DNA of 64,000 nucleotides from Hahella sp. KA22 (GTDB lineage Bacteria > Pseudomonadota > Gammaproteobacteria > Pseudomonadales > Oleiphilaceae): assembly GCF_004135205.1 (NCBI RefSeq), contig NZ_CP035490.1:2621501-2685500 (forward strand), given 5' to 3'. Both the position numbers and the translations under genes were made by a program. Positions 45,377 through 54,072 of the stretch are shown here, one piece after another (within the stretch, counting starts at the first letter, position 1; the number at the start of each line of letters is the position of its first letter). The notes under the pieces were generated by a model. The model saw nothing but the letters and a program-made list of their open reading frames with translations. It did not search any database and was not told the DNA's origin.

Positions 45377-46146
45377 TTCTCTTCTCCTTGAAGATTAATT
45401 CAGCAATTGGCTGTTTTTTGTATTCGGCGGCGCGCAAATAATATTCGACATTCCGCTTAAATGAAGACTTACAAAAAATACGCCAGATTTATTACAGGTT
45501 TTACTTACAGCATGAAATTGTTCATTAATCGCACCCCGGAATAGTAGAGTCGGGGTTGTATCAGGTTGAGGCCGCCATAAAATTGCTTAAAGAATTTGAG
45601 ATGTAAACTCTTTTTGCATCAAAATGGAGCCCCGGAGAATACATTCTGTCGCGACCGCTCCTCTTTGGGGCGGCGCGGGGCCTGTAGCCGCCGTAACCAA
45701 GCTGTAATACGCGAAGATACATTAAATTCCTTTCATGAAATGAAATTGTCTTTCCGAAACATTATTGTGTTAAAAGCTGCTTCACGGACGAATACAGACC
45801 CCTATTACAATACCAGAAGTAATGCCATGTTATTTATAGAACTTTTTGGCTAGTACAAAGGAAATATATGTGCGCGTTTCCGGCATTTTATACGTATAGG
45901 AGTACATTCTTGCTGAATTTTATAAGGTTTCATCCGTATTAAACGATATAATGCGGCCCACTCACAGAAGTGGAACCTTATAAAATTTTTCATAATGAAC
46001 TTAAGAGTGGACATGTTTTAATGCGCGCGGCGTTTTTTTGTCGCAGGCATGCTTCCTGCTTAGTCATCTGATGACCAAGATGAAACGAATTATCATGTTT
46101 TTCTTAAGTGCTAACAATCTCAAGTAATGCTAAAGGACTATGAAGA
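45377..46146. promoter_or_regulatory. Divergent control region ugd / barrel-export operon
   Basis: 770 bases between ugd (minus) and the outer-membrane barrel gene (plus), A+T-rich for most of its length. It holds inverted repeat B (45916-45987) with a TATAAT at 45947-45952 inside its spacer, which could be the -10 of a plus-strand promoter, though I find no good -35. An 85-codon frame at 45596 and a 19-codon frame at 46071 have no ribosome sites. The long leader (about 180 bases) suggests post-initiation control. Confidence 0.5.
45916..45987. promoter_or_regulatory. Long inverted repeat B: shared polysaccharide-locus element
   Basis: AATTTTATAAGGTTTCA (45916-45932) and TGGAACCTTATAAAATT (45971-45987) form a 17-bp inverted repeat with one mismatch and a 38-base spacer. 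The half-site matches repeat A (33082-33153) at 14 of 16 positions, with nearly the same spacing. TATAAT lies within the spacer. It is 159 bases before the barrel-export operon. Confidence 0.7.
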
Positions 46147-47433
46147 ATGACAGTTGGCGGTAGTACCAAATCTAAACTTCTTTTTAACTTTAACAAGCAT
46201 ATAAAAAAAACCGTCCGCAATCGTCGCGGCGAGCTTCGTATTTTGGCCGCCTGCGTCGCCGCACTGAGCGGTTCTTCCGCGTGGGCGGCTGCCGAGCCGT
46301 TTTCTTTTTCCGCCGGACCGGTCAATGTTTACCCACAGGTAAAGGTCGAAGAAAAGTATAACGATAACATCTACCTGCAGAAGGACGACAAGAAAGAGTC
46401 CTTCGTCACTATCGTCTCCACTGGCGTAATGCTGGAGGCGCTGAAAGGTGATGATAGCTACTATCTCGGATACAAGATGAGTTCAGGCAGTTACGCCAGT
46501 GCTCACACTGACGATTATATCGACCACTTCGTCAACGGTAAGGCGTTCTGGACCTTGAATCATCGCAATACGCTGGAGTTGCTGGGCCGTTTTGAAGCAG
46601 GGCATGAAGATCGAGGCACCGGTATTAAGCAGGGCCCTGACGTCGCACCGTTGGAAGACCTGATTGAGTATGACCGCTCCGGCGCTGCGCTGACCTATAC
46701 TTTCGGCTCCAAGACCTCCGATGGCCGCCTGACGCTGAAACTGGCTGGCGCGCAGACTGAGTACACGAATCAGCGGGACGAAACCCGTTTGCGTGATCGT
46801 CGCACTCTCGAAACCGGAGCTGGCTTTTACTGGCGGGTGGGGAACAAGACTGGTCTGGTGCTGGATGTGTCGCGCACGCACACGGATTATATGAATGACC
46901 CATCTCCTGCAGATGGCGCCGGCGGCAGCAAAGACAGTGATTACTACAAGTTTTTGGCCGGGGTTTCCTGGGCCGCTACGGATATCACCAAGGCGACGTT
47001 TAAAGTCGGCCGCGCCGAAAAGCGCTTTGAAGATGAAAGTCGCGAAGATTTCTCCGGCGCCAGTTGGGAGACCATTGTCGACTGGGCGCTAAAGCCTTAT
47101 TCAAAGCTGCGTTTCACAGTAGAGCGTAGCGCTGAGGAGTCATATGGGAGAGGCGACTTTATTGACGAGAAGCGCGTCGGCGCATCCTGGACGCACAACT
47201 GGAACGATCGGGTTACGAGCAAGGTCGGATACAACTGGACCCGCGATGTGTACGAAAATGACCCCGAGTCCCGTAAGGACGATACCTCCGAAGCGACGTT
47301 GGCGTTGGATTACGCATTCAGGGAATGGTTGAACGTCGGCGCGTCATGGAACTTTAAAGACAGAGATTCAACATTGGACAGCTATTCGCATACACGCAAT
47401 TTGGCGACCATATACGTTAATGCAGGGTTTTAA
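46147..47433 (+). CDS. Outer-membrane beta-barrel protein of the polysaccharide export system
   Basis: A 428-residue exported protein with a long basic N-region and signal core ILAACVAALSGSSAWAAAEP. The mature part alternates polar and hydrophobic residues in many amphipathic strands (SYYLGYKMSSGSY, FWTLNHRNTLELLGRFEAG, ALTYTFGSKTSDGRLTLKLAG, WNDRVTSKVGYNWTRDVY) and ends with ATIYVNAGF, a terminal Phe. This is the BBP2-type barrel found in many exopolysaccharide loci (EpsL/WzpX-like). It heads the operon with the short export protein and the co-polymerase kinase, so it probably forms the outer-membrane pore for the polymer. AAAGGAC precedes the ATG. Confidence 0.82.
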   Translation: MTVGGSTKSKLLFNFNKHIKKTVRNRRGELRILAACVAALSGSSAWAAAEPFSFSAGPVNVYPQVKVEEKYNDNIYLQKDDKKESFVTIVSTGVMLEALKGDDSYYLGYKMSSGSYASAHTDDYIDHFVNGKAFWTLNHRNTLELLGRFEAGHEDRGTGIKQGPDVAPLEDLIEYDRSGAALTYTFGSKTSDGRLTLKLAGAQTEYTNQRDETRLRDRRTLETGAGFYWRVGNKTGLVLDVSRTHTDYMNDPSPADGAGGSKDSDYYKFLAGVSWAATDITKATFKVGRAEKRFEDESREDFSGASWETIVDWALKPYSKLRFTVERSAEESYGRGDFIDEKRVGASWTHNWNDRVTSKVGYNWTRDVYENDPESRKDDTSEATLALDYAFREWLNVGASWNFKDRDSTLDSYSHTRNLATIYVNAGF

Positions 47434-47492
47434 AGTTAAATGCGGATAAAGTATCTTGTTCGTGTCGAAATTTATACAGGTGTGGTGTTTGG

Positions 47493-48068
47493 ATGAATCA
47501 TTACAGGAAGCATTGGGTAGCCATGGTCAGCGGTGTGTTTCTATCCGCTTTGATGCTGCTGGCTTCAATATTGATTCCGGCGCAACGGAGTTTTGCGGAA
47601 GAAGGGTTGTCTGAGTATACGCTTGGCTCTGGAGATTATGTGCGTGTTCAAGTGTATGGCGAAAGCGATTTGACGCTGGAGGCGCGGCTCAGTGATGCAG
47701 GTACGGTCTCTTATCCCTTTTTGGGCGAGATCAAGGTGCTTGGTTTGACGGTGAGTCGATTGCAGGAGCTGATTGCAAACGGCTTGAGGGACGGGTATTT
47801 GGTCGATCCCAAGGTCAGCGTCACCATATTGGAATACAGGAAGTTTTTTATTAACGGCGAAGTAAAGAATCCAGGCGGATTTTCCTATCAGCCTGGATTG
47901 AACGTGCGTAAGGCTGCGTCATTGGCTGGCGGTTTCACCAACCGCGCAAACAAGAACAAGATTTTTATCATTACCGAAAACGATCCGAATCAAACCCAGC
48001 GTCCTGCGGACCAGAGCACGCGCGTGCATCCAGGGGACATTATTATTGTGGAAGAGAGTTTCTTTTAA
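47493..48068 (+). CDS. Short polysaccharide export protein (Wza/OPX-like)
   Basis: A 191-residue periplasmic protein. After a signal peptide (VSGVFLSALMLLASILIPA, with cleavage near SFAEE) comes the Poly_export domain (YTLGSGDYVRVQVYGESDLTLEARLSDAGTVSYP with its GD motif) and an SLBB domain (FFINGEVKNPGGFSYQPGLNVRKAASLAGGF). There is no lipobox and no C-terminal amphipathic helix like that of E. coli Wza; the protein ends at GDIIIVEESFF. It therefore cannot cross the outer membrane by itself and presumably docks with the barrel protein encoded just upstream. The next gene starts at the base after its stop. Confidence 0.88.
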   Translation: MNHYRKHWVAMVSGVFLSALMLLASILIPAQRSFAEEGLSEYTLGSGDYVRVQVYGESDLTLEARLSDAGTVSYPFLGEIKVLGLTVSRLQELIANGLRDGYLVDPKVSVTILEYRKFFINGEVKNPGGFSYQPGLNVRKAASLAGGFTNRANKNKIFIITENDPNQTQRPADQSTRVHPGDIIIVEESFF

Positions 48069-50357
48069 ATGGATAACTTAAGATCAACGCCGCCGCGACA
48101 TCTGGCGGACACGCCCGGCGACAAAGAGATCATCGATCTTCGACGTTATTGGAACGCTATTCTTGAATACAAGTGGGGCATCGTGTTTCTGGTCTTGCTG
48201 GCGGGCGGCGCCGGCTATGTGGCGCTCAAGTACATCAAGCCGATGTATCAGGCGACCACAACTGTACTGATCGAAAACAACCAGCCTAAAGTTATTAACA
48301 TTCAGGATGTTTATGGCCTGAACAGCAATAACCAGGAATACCTGCAAACCCAATACGAGATTCTGCGTTCCCGCAGTCTGGCTGAAGAAGTGGTGAAGCG
48401 GCTGGAGTTGGTCAATATGCCGGAGTTTGATCCATTCCGCCAAAAGGCTTTCAATTGGAAAGAGTGGGTGCCGCTGGAGCAGATTGAGTCCGTGTGGCCA
48501 TTTGAGCCGGATACGCTCGACTTCCTGCGCATTAATAAGAAGCCCCTGTCTGAAAAGGCCAAGTTTGAAGCCGTTGTCGGCATATTTATGTCGCGGTTAA
48601 CGATTGATCCTGTGCGCAACACGCAGTTGGTTAAAGTTCGTTTTGACGCCAGAGATCCCAAACTGGCGGCGTTGATCTCCAATGCTACGGCGACACAATT
48701 CATTGAAAGTCATCTGGCGGCGAAAATGGCGCTGACGGAGAAGGCGACCATGTGGCTGGGCGAGAGCCTGGAAGGGTTGCGTGAGAAGCTGCGTGAATCG
48801 GAGAAGCGTCTGCAGGAGTTCCGTGAGGCGGAAAAACTGGTGGACGTAAGAGGGGTTAAAACCCTGAACGCGGAAGAGCTGTCCAAACTGACCGAACGTA
48901 ATGTTGAGGCGCGTCGGGTGCGTATGGAAGCCGCCAACGTGTATCAACAGATGACTATTTTTGGTGAAACGCCGCCCCCTGAATATCTGTTGGAGTTGCC
49001 GGCGATTCTGGAGAACCCGTTGGTGCGCTCCCTGAAGGAAAGGCAGGACGATGCGCAGCGTAAAGTAGATGAGCTGAGTAAGCGTTACGGCGAGAAGCAC
49101 CCGAAAATGATCTCCGCGATGGCGGAGCTGAAGTCTGTTAAATCAGAGCTGGAAACCCAGTTGCAGCGCGCTGCGCGGGGCATCGAGTCCGCCTATAAGA
49201 TTTCTGTGGAAAACGAGCGCTCTATCGCCAGACAGCTTGATCAGGCCAAGAACAGTTTGCAGGGTGTAAACCGGAAGGAGTTCCAGCTGCGTGAACTGGA
49301 AAGAGAGGTGGAGACCAACCGCAAGCTGTACGACCTGTTCATGTCGCGTGCTAAAGAAACTCACGAAGCGACGGGCCTGCAGGCGGCGCATGCGCGCATC
49401 ATCGATTCGGCCATTCCGCCTGGCTCACCCTACAAGCCTAACAAGAAAATGATCTTCCTGATGTTGGTCATGGCCGGCTTTGGCTTGGGTGTTGTGCGCG
49501 CTTTTATTCGTGACGCTCTGGATAACACTATTCGCAGCACCGCTGATATCGAGGAAAAATTCCGTTTGCCGGTATTGGGGCTGTTGCCATTGGTGAAAAG
49601 TAAGAAGTCGAAAGCGGCGTTTGAGGGCTTCCTGTCCTCAATGCATAGTCACTTCGCGGAATCCATTCGCAGCTTGCGCACGAGTTTGATTCTGTCCCGT
49701 GTAGATCAGCCGTATAAGGTGATTCTGGTGACGTCTACGGTTCCAGGAGAGGGTAAAACCACCGTGGCGTTGAATCTGGCGGAAGCCCTCGGGCAGACTG
49801 AAAAAGTGCTGTTGATAGACGGCGATATGCGCCGCTCTATGCTGGCCAAGTCGATTGGTTTGTCGCCAGATACCCCTGGGTTGTCGGACTTGGTGGCAGG
49901 CACAGCAGAAGTGGAGCAATGTTTACATCGTCTCAACGGCACCAAGGCAAGTGTATTGACTGCGGGAACGCAGCCCACTAATCCGTTGGAGATGATTTCC
50001 AGCAACCGTTTCCACCTGGTCTTGGCTGTTCTCAAGAAGCGTTACGATCGCATTATCATCGATTCTGGGCCCACTCAGGCGGTGAGCGACTCGTTGGTAT
50101 TGTCTTCTTACTCCGACGCGGTGGTTTATATCATCAGGTCTGAAGATACGCCGGCGCCGCTCATTCAAAAAGGTATCAAGCGTCTGCGTGAAGTTAACGC
50201 CAACCTTGTCGGCGCGGTATTGAATCAGATTGATGTAGCGAAGCGTAAGAATCAGCATGAGTACATTCATTATTCTTCCTACAACACCTATCCGCTTAAG
50301 GAAACGAGCGTGACGGCGGCGAAAACCAAACGTCGGGTTGAACCAACCGGAGTGTAG
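48069..50357 (+). CDS. Polysaccharide co-polymerase tyrosine autokinase (Wzc-like BY-kinase)
   Basis: A 762-residue inner-membrane protein that sets chain length and couples to export. A Wzz domain begins IDLRRYWNAILEYKW with transmembrane helix 1 at ~33-52, followed by a long periplasmic coiled coil (LREKLRESEKRLQEFREAEK). Helix 2 (MIFLMLVMAGFGLGVVRAF) comes at about 465, then the cytoplasmic BY-kinase: Walker A TSTVPGEGKTTVALNLAE, A' VLLIDGDMRR and Walker B RIIIDSGP. The tail carries a tyrosine cluster (YIHYSSYNTYP). No Wzb-type phosphatase gene is found in the locus. A terminator follows. Confidence 0.93.
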   Translation: MDNLRSTPPRHLADTPGDKEIIDLRRYWNAILEYKWGIVFLVLLAGGAGYVALKYIKPMYQATTTVLIENNQPKVINIQDVYGLNSNNQEYLQTQYEILRSRSLAEEVVKRLELVNMPEFDPFRQKAFNWKEWVPLEQIESVWPFEPDTLDFLRINKKPLSEKAKFEAVVGIFMSRLTIDPVRNTQLVKVRFDARDPKLAALISNATATQFIESHLAAKMALTEKATMWLGESLEGLREKLRESEKRLQEFREAEKLVDVRGVKTLNAEELSKLTERNVEARRVRMEAANVYQQMTIFGETPPPEYLLELPAILENPLVRSLKERQDDAQRKVDELSKRYGEKHPKMISAMAELKSVKSELETQLQRAARGIESAYKISVENERSIARQLDQAKNSLQGVNRKEFQLRELEREVETNRKLYDLFMSRAKETHEATGLQAAHARIIDSAIPPGSPYKPNKKMIFLMLVMAGFGLGVVRAFIRDALDNTIRSTADIEEKFRLPVLGLLPLVKSKKSKAAFEGFLSSMHSHFAESIRSLRTSLILSRVDQPYKVILVTSTVPGEGKTTVALNLAEALGQTEKVLLIDGDMRRSMLAKSIGLSPDTPGLSDLVAGTAEVEQCLHRLNGTKASVLTAGTQPTNPLEMISSNRFHLVLAVLKKRYDRIIIDSGPTQAVSDSLVLSSYSDAVVYIIRSEDTPAPLIQKGIKRLREVNANLVGAVLNQIDVAKRKNQHEYIHYSSYNTYPLKETSVTAAKTKRRVEPTGV

Positions 50358-50381
50358 TTGCCCCAGTAATCTGAATCACGA

Positions 50382-50407
50382 AGCCCGCTTTTATGCGGGC
50401 TTTTTTG
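50382..50407 (+). terminator. Rho-independent terminator after the wzc-like gene
   Basis: An 8-bp stem aagcccgc/gcgggctt with a six-base loop and six T residues, 25 bases after the stop of the co-polymerase gene. Confidence 0.92.
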
Positions 50408-50423
50408 TGCGTGAGATATAAGT

Positions 50424-50453
50424 CTGCTTCTGCTTCTGCTTCTGCTTCTGCTT
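50424..50453 (+). repeat. Hexanucleotide tract (TCTGCT)5
   Basis: Five exact tandem copies of TCTGCT followed by a degenerate sixth. It is non-coding and lies between the terminator and the second 148-bp element. Such tracts can vary in copy number by slippage. Confidence 0.9.
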
Positions 50454-50579
50454 CCGCGCTGCGCTTTGCTTTCTATCTATCCGTGTCTATGTATGGGTTG
50501 GGTTTCGGGGAGCTTGGATTTTCGTCGCTCCCTCTTCATTTGTCCTTTCTGATATATCTCATATAGAGGAAGGCGCTAA

Positions 50580-50727
50580 TATTAACATGGCAATGATATT
50601 GGCATGTTAATCACCAGGCGCATGGACGCGCCTGCGCGGCGACAAGCCGCGGGAGACAGGGCCTGACCTGTGCAGGCCCTGTCGTTGCAGACAAATAGAA
50701 GGAAGCTATTTGTCTGCCGGATTAATA
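50580..50727. repeat. 148-bp five-hairpin repeat, copy 2
   Basis: Identical to 19779-19926 over all 148 bases, in the same orientation, with the same five hairpins at 50581-50611, 50615-50634, 50635-50651, 50655-50683 and 50688-50716. The flanking bases differ from copy 1 immediately outside TATTAA...TTAATA. Here it lies in a gene-free stretch, so it is not the 3' end of a conserved gene. Confidence 0.9.
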
Positions 50728-51116
50728 GTATTGTTTGCCTCATGCTCGTCGGTGGGGCCTGAAAACTGGTGTTATAAACCCTGCTTGCGCCTTGTCGTTG
50801 TCATTTTATTTGCGCAGCAACAGGTGGGGGTGGAGAAGGTGGGGGCAGAAATAAGAGAGGCGTTGTTTGACGACTGGTTGGCTTGAACGGAGATGTTGAG
50901 ATATGTCGGGGCTGACGTGGTGATTGGGGGGCGTGAGCTTAAGCTGGTGGATAATGTCTGTCTATCCGGCCCATCATTAGGCCTGCCGTGTGGCGTTATG
51001 AATCTGTGCTTATTTGTTGAAATTACAAAGCTTTTGCAGAAATGGAAATGGCGCGGAGGCAGGGGAGAGGGCGGCCTTTCCCGGGTTGGTGGGAAAGGCC
51101 TGAATCCGGAGTGTTC
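50728..51116. other. Gene-free stretch with a 10-bp hairpin before the sugar transferase stop
   Basis: 389 bases with G-rich composition on the plus strand and no supported gene; a 75-codon frame at 50893 has no ribosome site. A perfect 10-bp hairpin (ggcctttccc 51073-51082 / gggaaaggcc 51091-51100) lies just beyond the end of the initiating transferase gene and may stop or stabilise that transcript, though no T run follows. Confidence 0.45.
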
Positions 51117-52571
51117 TTAGTAAGCTTTTTTGCCCACAAAACCTTTAAAGACGGTCATGAATATAATCTTGAAATCCATACCCAGGGACCAATGGCGAAT
51201 GTACTCCAGGTCATACCAAATGCGGCCGGACATGTCTTTCATTTCTGCTGTTTCGCCGCGGAAGCCGTTGACCTGGGCCAGACCGGTAATACCGGGTTTG
51301 ACCTTGTGGCGCAGCATATAGCCTTTAATGTGTTGGCGATAATATTCATTGTGCGCAACGGCATGAGGACGAGGGCCGACAATAGACATGCTGCCGCCAA
51401 GAACATTGAAAAACTGCGGTAATTCGTCCAGAGAAGTGCGACGTAAGAAACCGCCAATTTTGGTCAATCTGGAGTCATTCTTGGTGGCCTGTTGAATATT
51501 GTCGCCGTCCTGACAGACTGTCATTGAGCGGAATTTCCAAACCTTGATCGGGCCGCCGCCAATACCGTAACGAGTTTGCTTGAATAGCACAGGGCCCGGC
51601 GAAGTCAGCTTCACCGCCGCAGCGATAATCAGCATCGGAATGGCTGTCACCAATATAAAGAACAGACCCAGAGCGATGTCGGTCATACGCTTGGCGAAGC
51701 CGTGATCCACCAGCGGAGAATCGTAAACGCTGATAGCGGGAATGCCGCGTATGGTGGTCAGTCGCGAATACAGCAGGTTAAAACTGAAGAAATCAGGAAT
51801 GACGTAAGCGGTAACGGTGGTGTCTGCGAGCCGGTCCATCATGTCTTTGATTCGACGCTCCGCGCACATGGGCAGAGTGATGTAAATGGTGTCCACCTTG
51901 CCGCTGTGGACATCCTCATAGAGCTTATCGAAGCCGCCGCACAGGGCTTTTTCTTCAATGGTGACCCGGCGGGTCAAATCCGTCATATCTATGCGGTCAT
52001 CGTAAAAGCCGGCGATTTTATAACCAAGCCATGGCATGTTGCTCAAAGAGTCATAAAGTCTGACGCCCAGGGTTGTGGCCCCGACGATGCCTACCCGTTT
52101 GGAGCTGACGTTGCGTCTGCGGATGCTGAACAACGCTACGCGCCGCAGCAAGTGCAGACTCACCAGGCCAGTCGGCACCGCGATCGCCCAATACGCCAGC
52201 GCTTCCAAATTAATATTCGGCAGCAGGCCCAAGATGGCGAAAGGCGAGATCAGCACCAATGCGAACATCCAGGATCTGACGACATACCATGCAAGTTTGC
52301 CGGTGGTCAGGCCGCGCATAAGATAATAAATCTGGCTAATTTCAGCACAAAAGCCGAACGTAATAACGAACATGATGCTCAGCCAGGAATAAGATTCATT
52401 CCAGGCCACGTCAAAAAGCGCTAACGTTCCCAGCAAGCAAAAATGGATAGCTATGCTATCTATTGCGCGAAATAGAGCGAGAATTTTTGAATATTGCGGC
52501 CGAATAAGTGGCGACATGCCAGAGCTTAGCTCCGGTTCAGTCTTCGAACCGCTAAATTGAAAGATTCCCAT
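51117..52571 (-). CDS. Undecaprenyl-phosphate sugar phosphotransferase (initiating transferase, WbaP/WcaJ-like)
   Basis: A 484-residue membrane protein that should start the repeat unit by moving a sugar-1-phosphate to undecaprenyl phosphate. The N-terminal half has four membrane helices and a CoA-binding-like domain (RVGIVGATTLGVRLYDSL). The C-terminal bacterial sugar transferase domain begins KRMTDIALGLFFILVTAIPMLI and has the catalytic DE in FLRRTSLDELPQFFNVLGG, KVKPGITGLAQVNGFRGE and SMSIVGPRPH. GGAGGAG precedes the ATG. It is transcribed alone, away from the ugd series, and forms the right edge of the locus. Confidence 0.93.
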   Translation of the reverse strand: MGIFQFSGSKTEPELSSGMSPLIRPQYSKILALFRAIDSIAIHFCLLGTLALFDVAWNESYSWLSIMFVITFGFCAEISQIYYLMRGLTTGKLAWYVVRSWMFALVLISPFAILGLLPNINLEALAYWAIAVPTGLVSLHLLRRVALFSIRRRNVSSKRVGIVGATTLGVRLYDSLSNMPWLGYKIAGFYDDRIDMTDLTRRVTIEEKALCGGFDKLYEDVHSGKVDTIYITLPMCAERRIKDMMDRLADTTVTAYVIPDFFSFNLLYSRLTTIRGIPAISVYDSPLVDHGFAKRMTDIALGLFFILVTAIPMLIIAAAVKLTSPGPVLFKQTRYGIGGGPIKVWKFRSMTVCQDGDNIQQATKNDSRLTKIGGFLRRTSLDELPQFFNVLGGSMSIVGPRPHAVAHNEYYRQHIKGYMLRHKVKPGITGLAQVNGFRGETAEMKDMSGRIWYDLEYIRHWSLGMDFKIIFMTVFKGFVGKKAY

Positions 52572-52887
52572 GATCAGTAACTCCTCCTGGACGCCGGCGA
52601 AACAGGATTCCGGCCTGCTAGACTCTCTTTATAAAGGCATTTTTTGGGCCACAACATAAACTGTACTTACTTATATATATGCGTACATTCCGCAGTGCTA
52701 TAAATGCACTAATTTGGTGACTGCTTATTACGTTGTGACCCAACTCCGTACATGTTCGGCTAACTATACAGTGATCAGATTACATATTTTTTATTAAATA
52801 AAGCTAAGAACGAGGATCGGCGACTAAACTAACGATTATTTTGTATTCCGTAAATCGGACATTTAGCCATATTTTCAATTAGATTGT
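52572..52887. promoter_or_regulatory. A+T-rich region upstream of the initiating transferase
   Basis: 316 bases, strongly A+T-rich, that must contain the promoter of the minus-strand transferase gene. I see TATATATA at 52672-52679 and poly-T near 52785, but no certain promoter and no copy of inverted repeat A/B. No gene is present. Confidence 0.4.
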
Positions 52888-53922
52888 TTATTTGCGACGG
52901 CAATACCAATCTCCGCCAAACTCTAAAATCCCCTGCGGCAAATGTGTTTGCTCCACCAGTTTATTAAAACGGTATAAGTCGACCGTTAATTTTGCATTCA
53001 TCGTTTTCATGACAGGTCTATCCGCCTTAAAAACGATGACTGACGGCATTTCTGAGTCGTAAAAGTCTTGTTGGTCGGCCTTGGCGTGGAGCACAAGTTT
53101 ATGCGTAAGTTTACTAAATTCAACTGTTATTTCACCTGAGCAGGCATCCAGAGTCTTATGTACGCTCAAACCTTCTATTGATGGATAAAATGTCACGTTT
53201 TCTGTCGGTGACTTATACTTGCCCGCCCAGAGTTCTATGGGGACTCCGCCGTCCTCTCCCCCTGAAAACATCAGTCTGACGTTATCTGAAGTCGCCATGA
53301 TATAAGCGAAGCTTTTTCCTTGATTCCGGGTCCATAACTTATCGATGTAAGCGATAGCCTGGCCTTCATGAGAAACGTACTGATCGCTATATGAATAACG
53401 GGTCAGGGTGCCGAGGCTAAATACGAACCAGCGATTTTCTATAAATGGCAGTTCGCCGATCAATCCGAATGGAGTGGCGCCCGGGTTTGGCCAGCCCCAG
53501 TAATGATCATGGGCGCCAAGCCTTTCTGACGTGAAGTAGAGATCGGGAAGGGTCAGTTCAATACGATTCTGATTCGCTTCCACCACGCCAGGGATACTAT
53601 AGCTGAAGGCGTAGGGTTCCTCTGGGTCGCCGTCGGATAGCTGTACATCGTCAAAAAAATAGTCATAGACTCTGGTCGCGCCCACCTGAGGCGTATATAC
53701 CACGTGAATATAGCCTTTTTCCTGCAGGCTGGGTGCGTCGCCCATGATGTAAGTCTGCAGGCTCACCTTTATATAGCCCACGGCTGGATCGTTTATGTAA
53801 TAAAACCACTGCTCATTCCAAGGGCTTTGTGTTGGCGAATGTGGCTTAATATCGTCCAAAGTGGTGGCGGCAGCATAATTAATGAACAAAGTCATTAATA
53901 CGGTTAAGGCGCGTAATATCAT
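52888..53922 (-). CDS. Hypothetical exported protein, possibly lipocalin-like (AttH/CrtC type)
   Basis: A 344-residue protein with a signal peptide (LRALTVLMTLFINYAAA, cleavage near ATTLD). It is beta-rich throughout with many aromatics: PWNEQWFYYINDP near the N-terminus, HDHYWGWPNPGATPFG, and AYIDKLWTRNQGKSFAYI. The layout (WFYY.., HYWGWP.., a Trp/Tyr-rich core) reminds me of AttH/hydroxyneurosporene-synthase-type lipocalin pairs, a weak resemblance. GGAG stands seven bases before the ATG at 53922, which is preferred over the TTG at 53928. Gap of 150 bases to the next gene, with a terminator between. Confidence 0.5.
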   Translation of the reverse strand: MILRALTVLMTLFINYAAATTLDDIKPHSPTQSPWNEQWFYYINDPAVGYIKVSLQTYIMGDAPSLQEKGYIHVVYTPQVGATRVYDYFFDDVQLSDGDPEEPYAFSYSIPGVVEANQNRIELTLPDLYFTSERLGAHDHYWGWPNPGATPFGLIGELPFIENRWFVFSLGTLTRYSYSDQYVSHEGQAIAYIDKLWTRNQGKSFAYIMATSDNVRLMFSGGEDGGVPIELWAGKYKSPTENVTFYPSIEGLSVHKTLDACSGEITVEFSKLTHKLVLHAKADQQDFYDSEMPSVIVFKADRPVMKTMNAKLTVDLYRFNKLVEQTHLPQGILEFGGDWYCRRK

Positions 53923-53991
53923 TTTCAATCTCCGGATAAATTGCTATCCATAAAAAGATTTATATCTTTTGGTCTAGTTCTGGGTGGGTTG

Positions 53992-54041
53992 AAAAACCGC
54001 CGGCGTACATATATTGATCTGACGTAACCGGCGGTCTTTTT
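53992..54041. terminator. Bidirectional-type terminator after the flavoprotein gene
   Basis: An 8-bp stem accgccgg (53996-54003) / ccggcggt (54028-54035) flanked by AAAAA on the left and CTTTTT on the right. Read on the minus strand it ends the flavoprotein transcript at 54073, so the exported protein at 52888 is probably expressed separately. Confidence 0.8.
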
Positions 54042-54072
54042 GCCTAATTAATACATCGTTATATATGTTTCT

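Noticed and set aside
45596-45853. Eighty-five-codon frame in the ugd upstream region
   Set aside because: No ribosome site, atypical composition, and it overlaps the A+T-rich control region; it looks like chance open frame.
46071-46127. Nineteen-codon frame in the leader of the export-barrel operon as a possible leader peptide
   Set aside because: No ribosome-binding site precedes it and the peptide has no run of regulatory codons.
46156-46163. GGCGGTAG, the core of the RfaH ops element, at codons 4-6 of the export-barrel gene
   Set aside because: The following bases (TACC) do not match the ops continuation, it lies inside the coding region, and the same 8-mer or its complement occurs inside other genes of the window (for example near 16123, 31899 and 34968), as expected by chance in G+C-rich DNA.
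50893-51120. Seventy-five-codon frame after the second hairpin repeat
   Set aside because: It has no ribosome site and its composition simply reflects G-rich DNA; it also runs over the hairpin beside the transferase stop.
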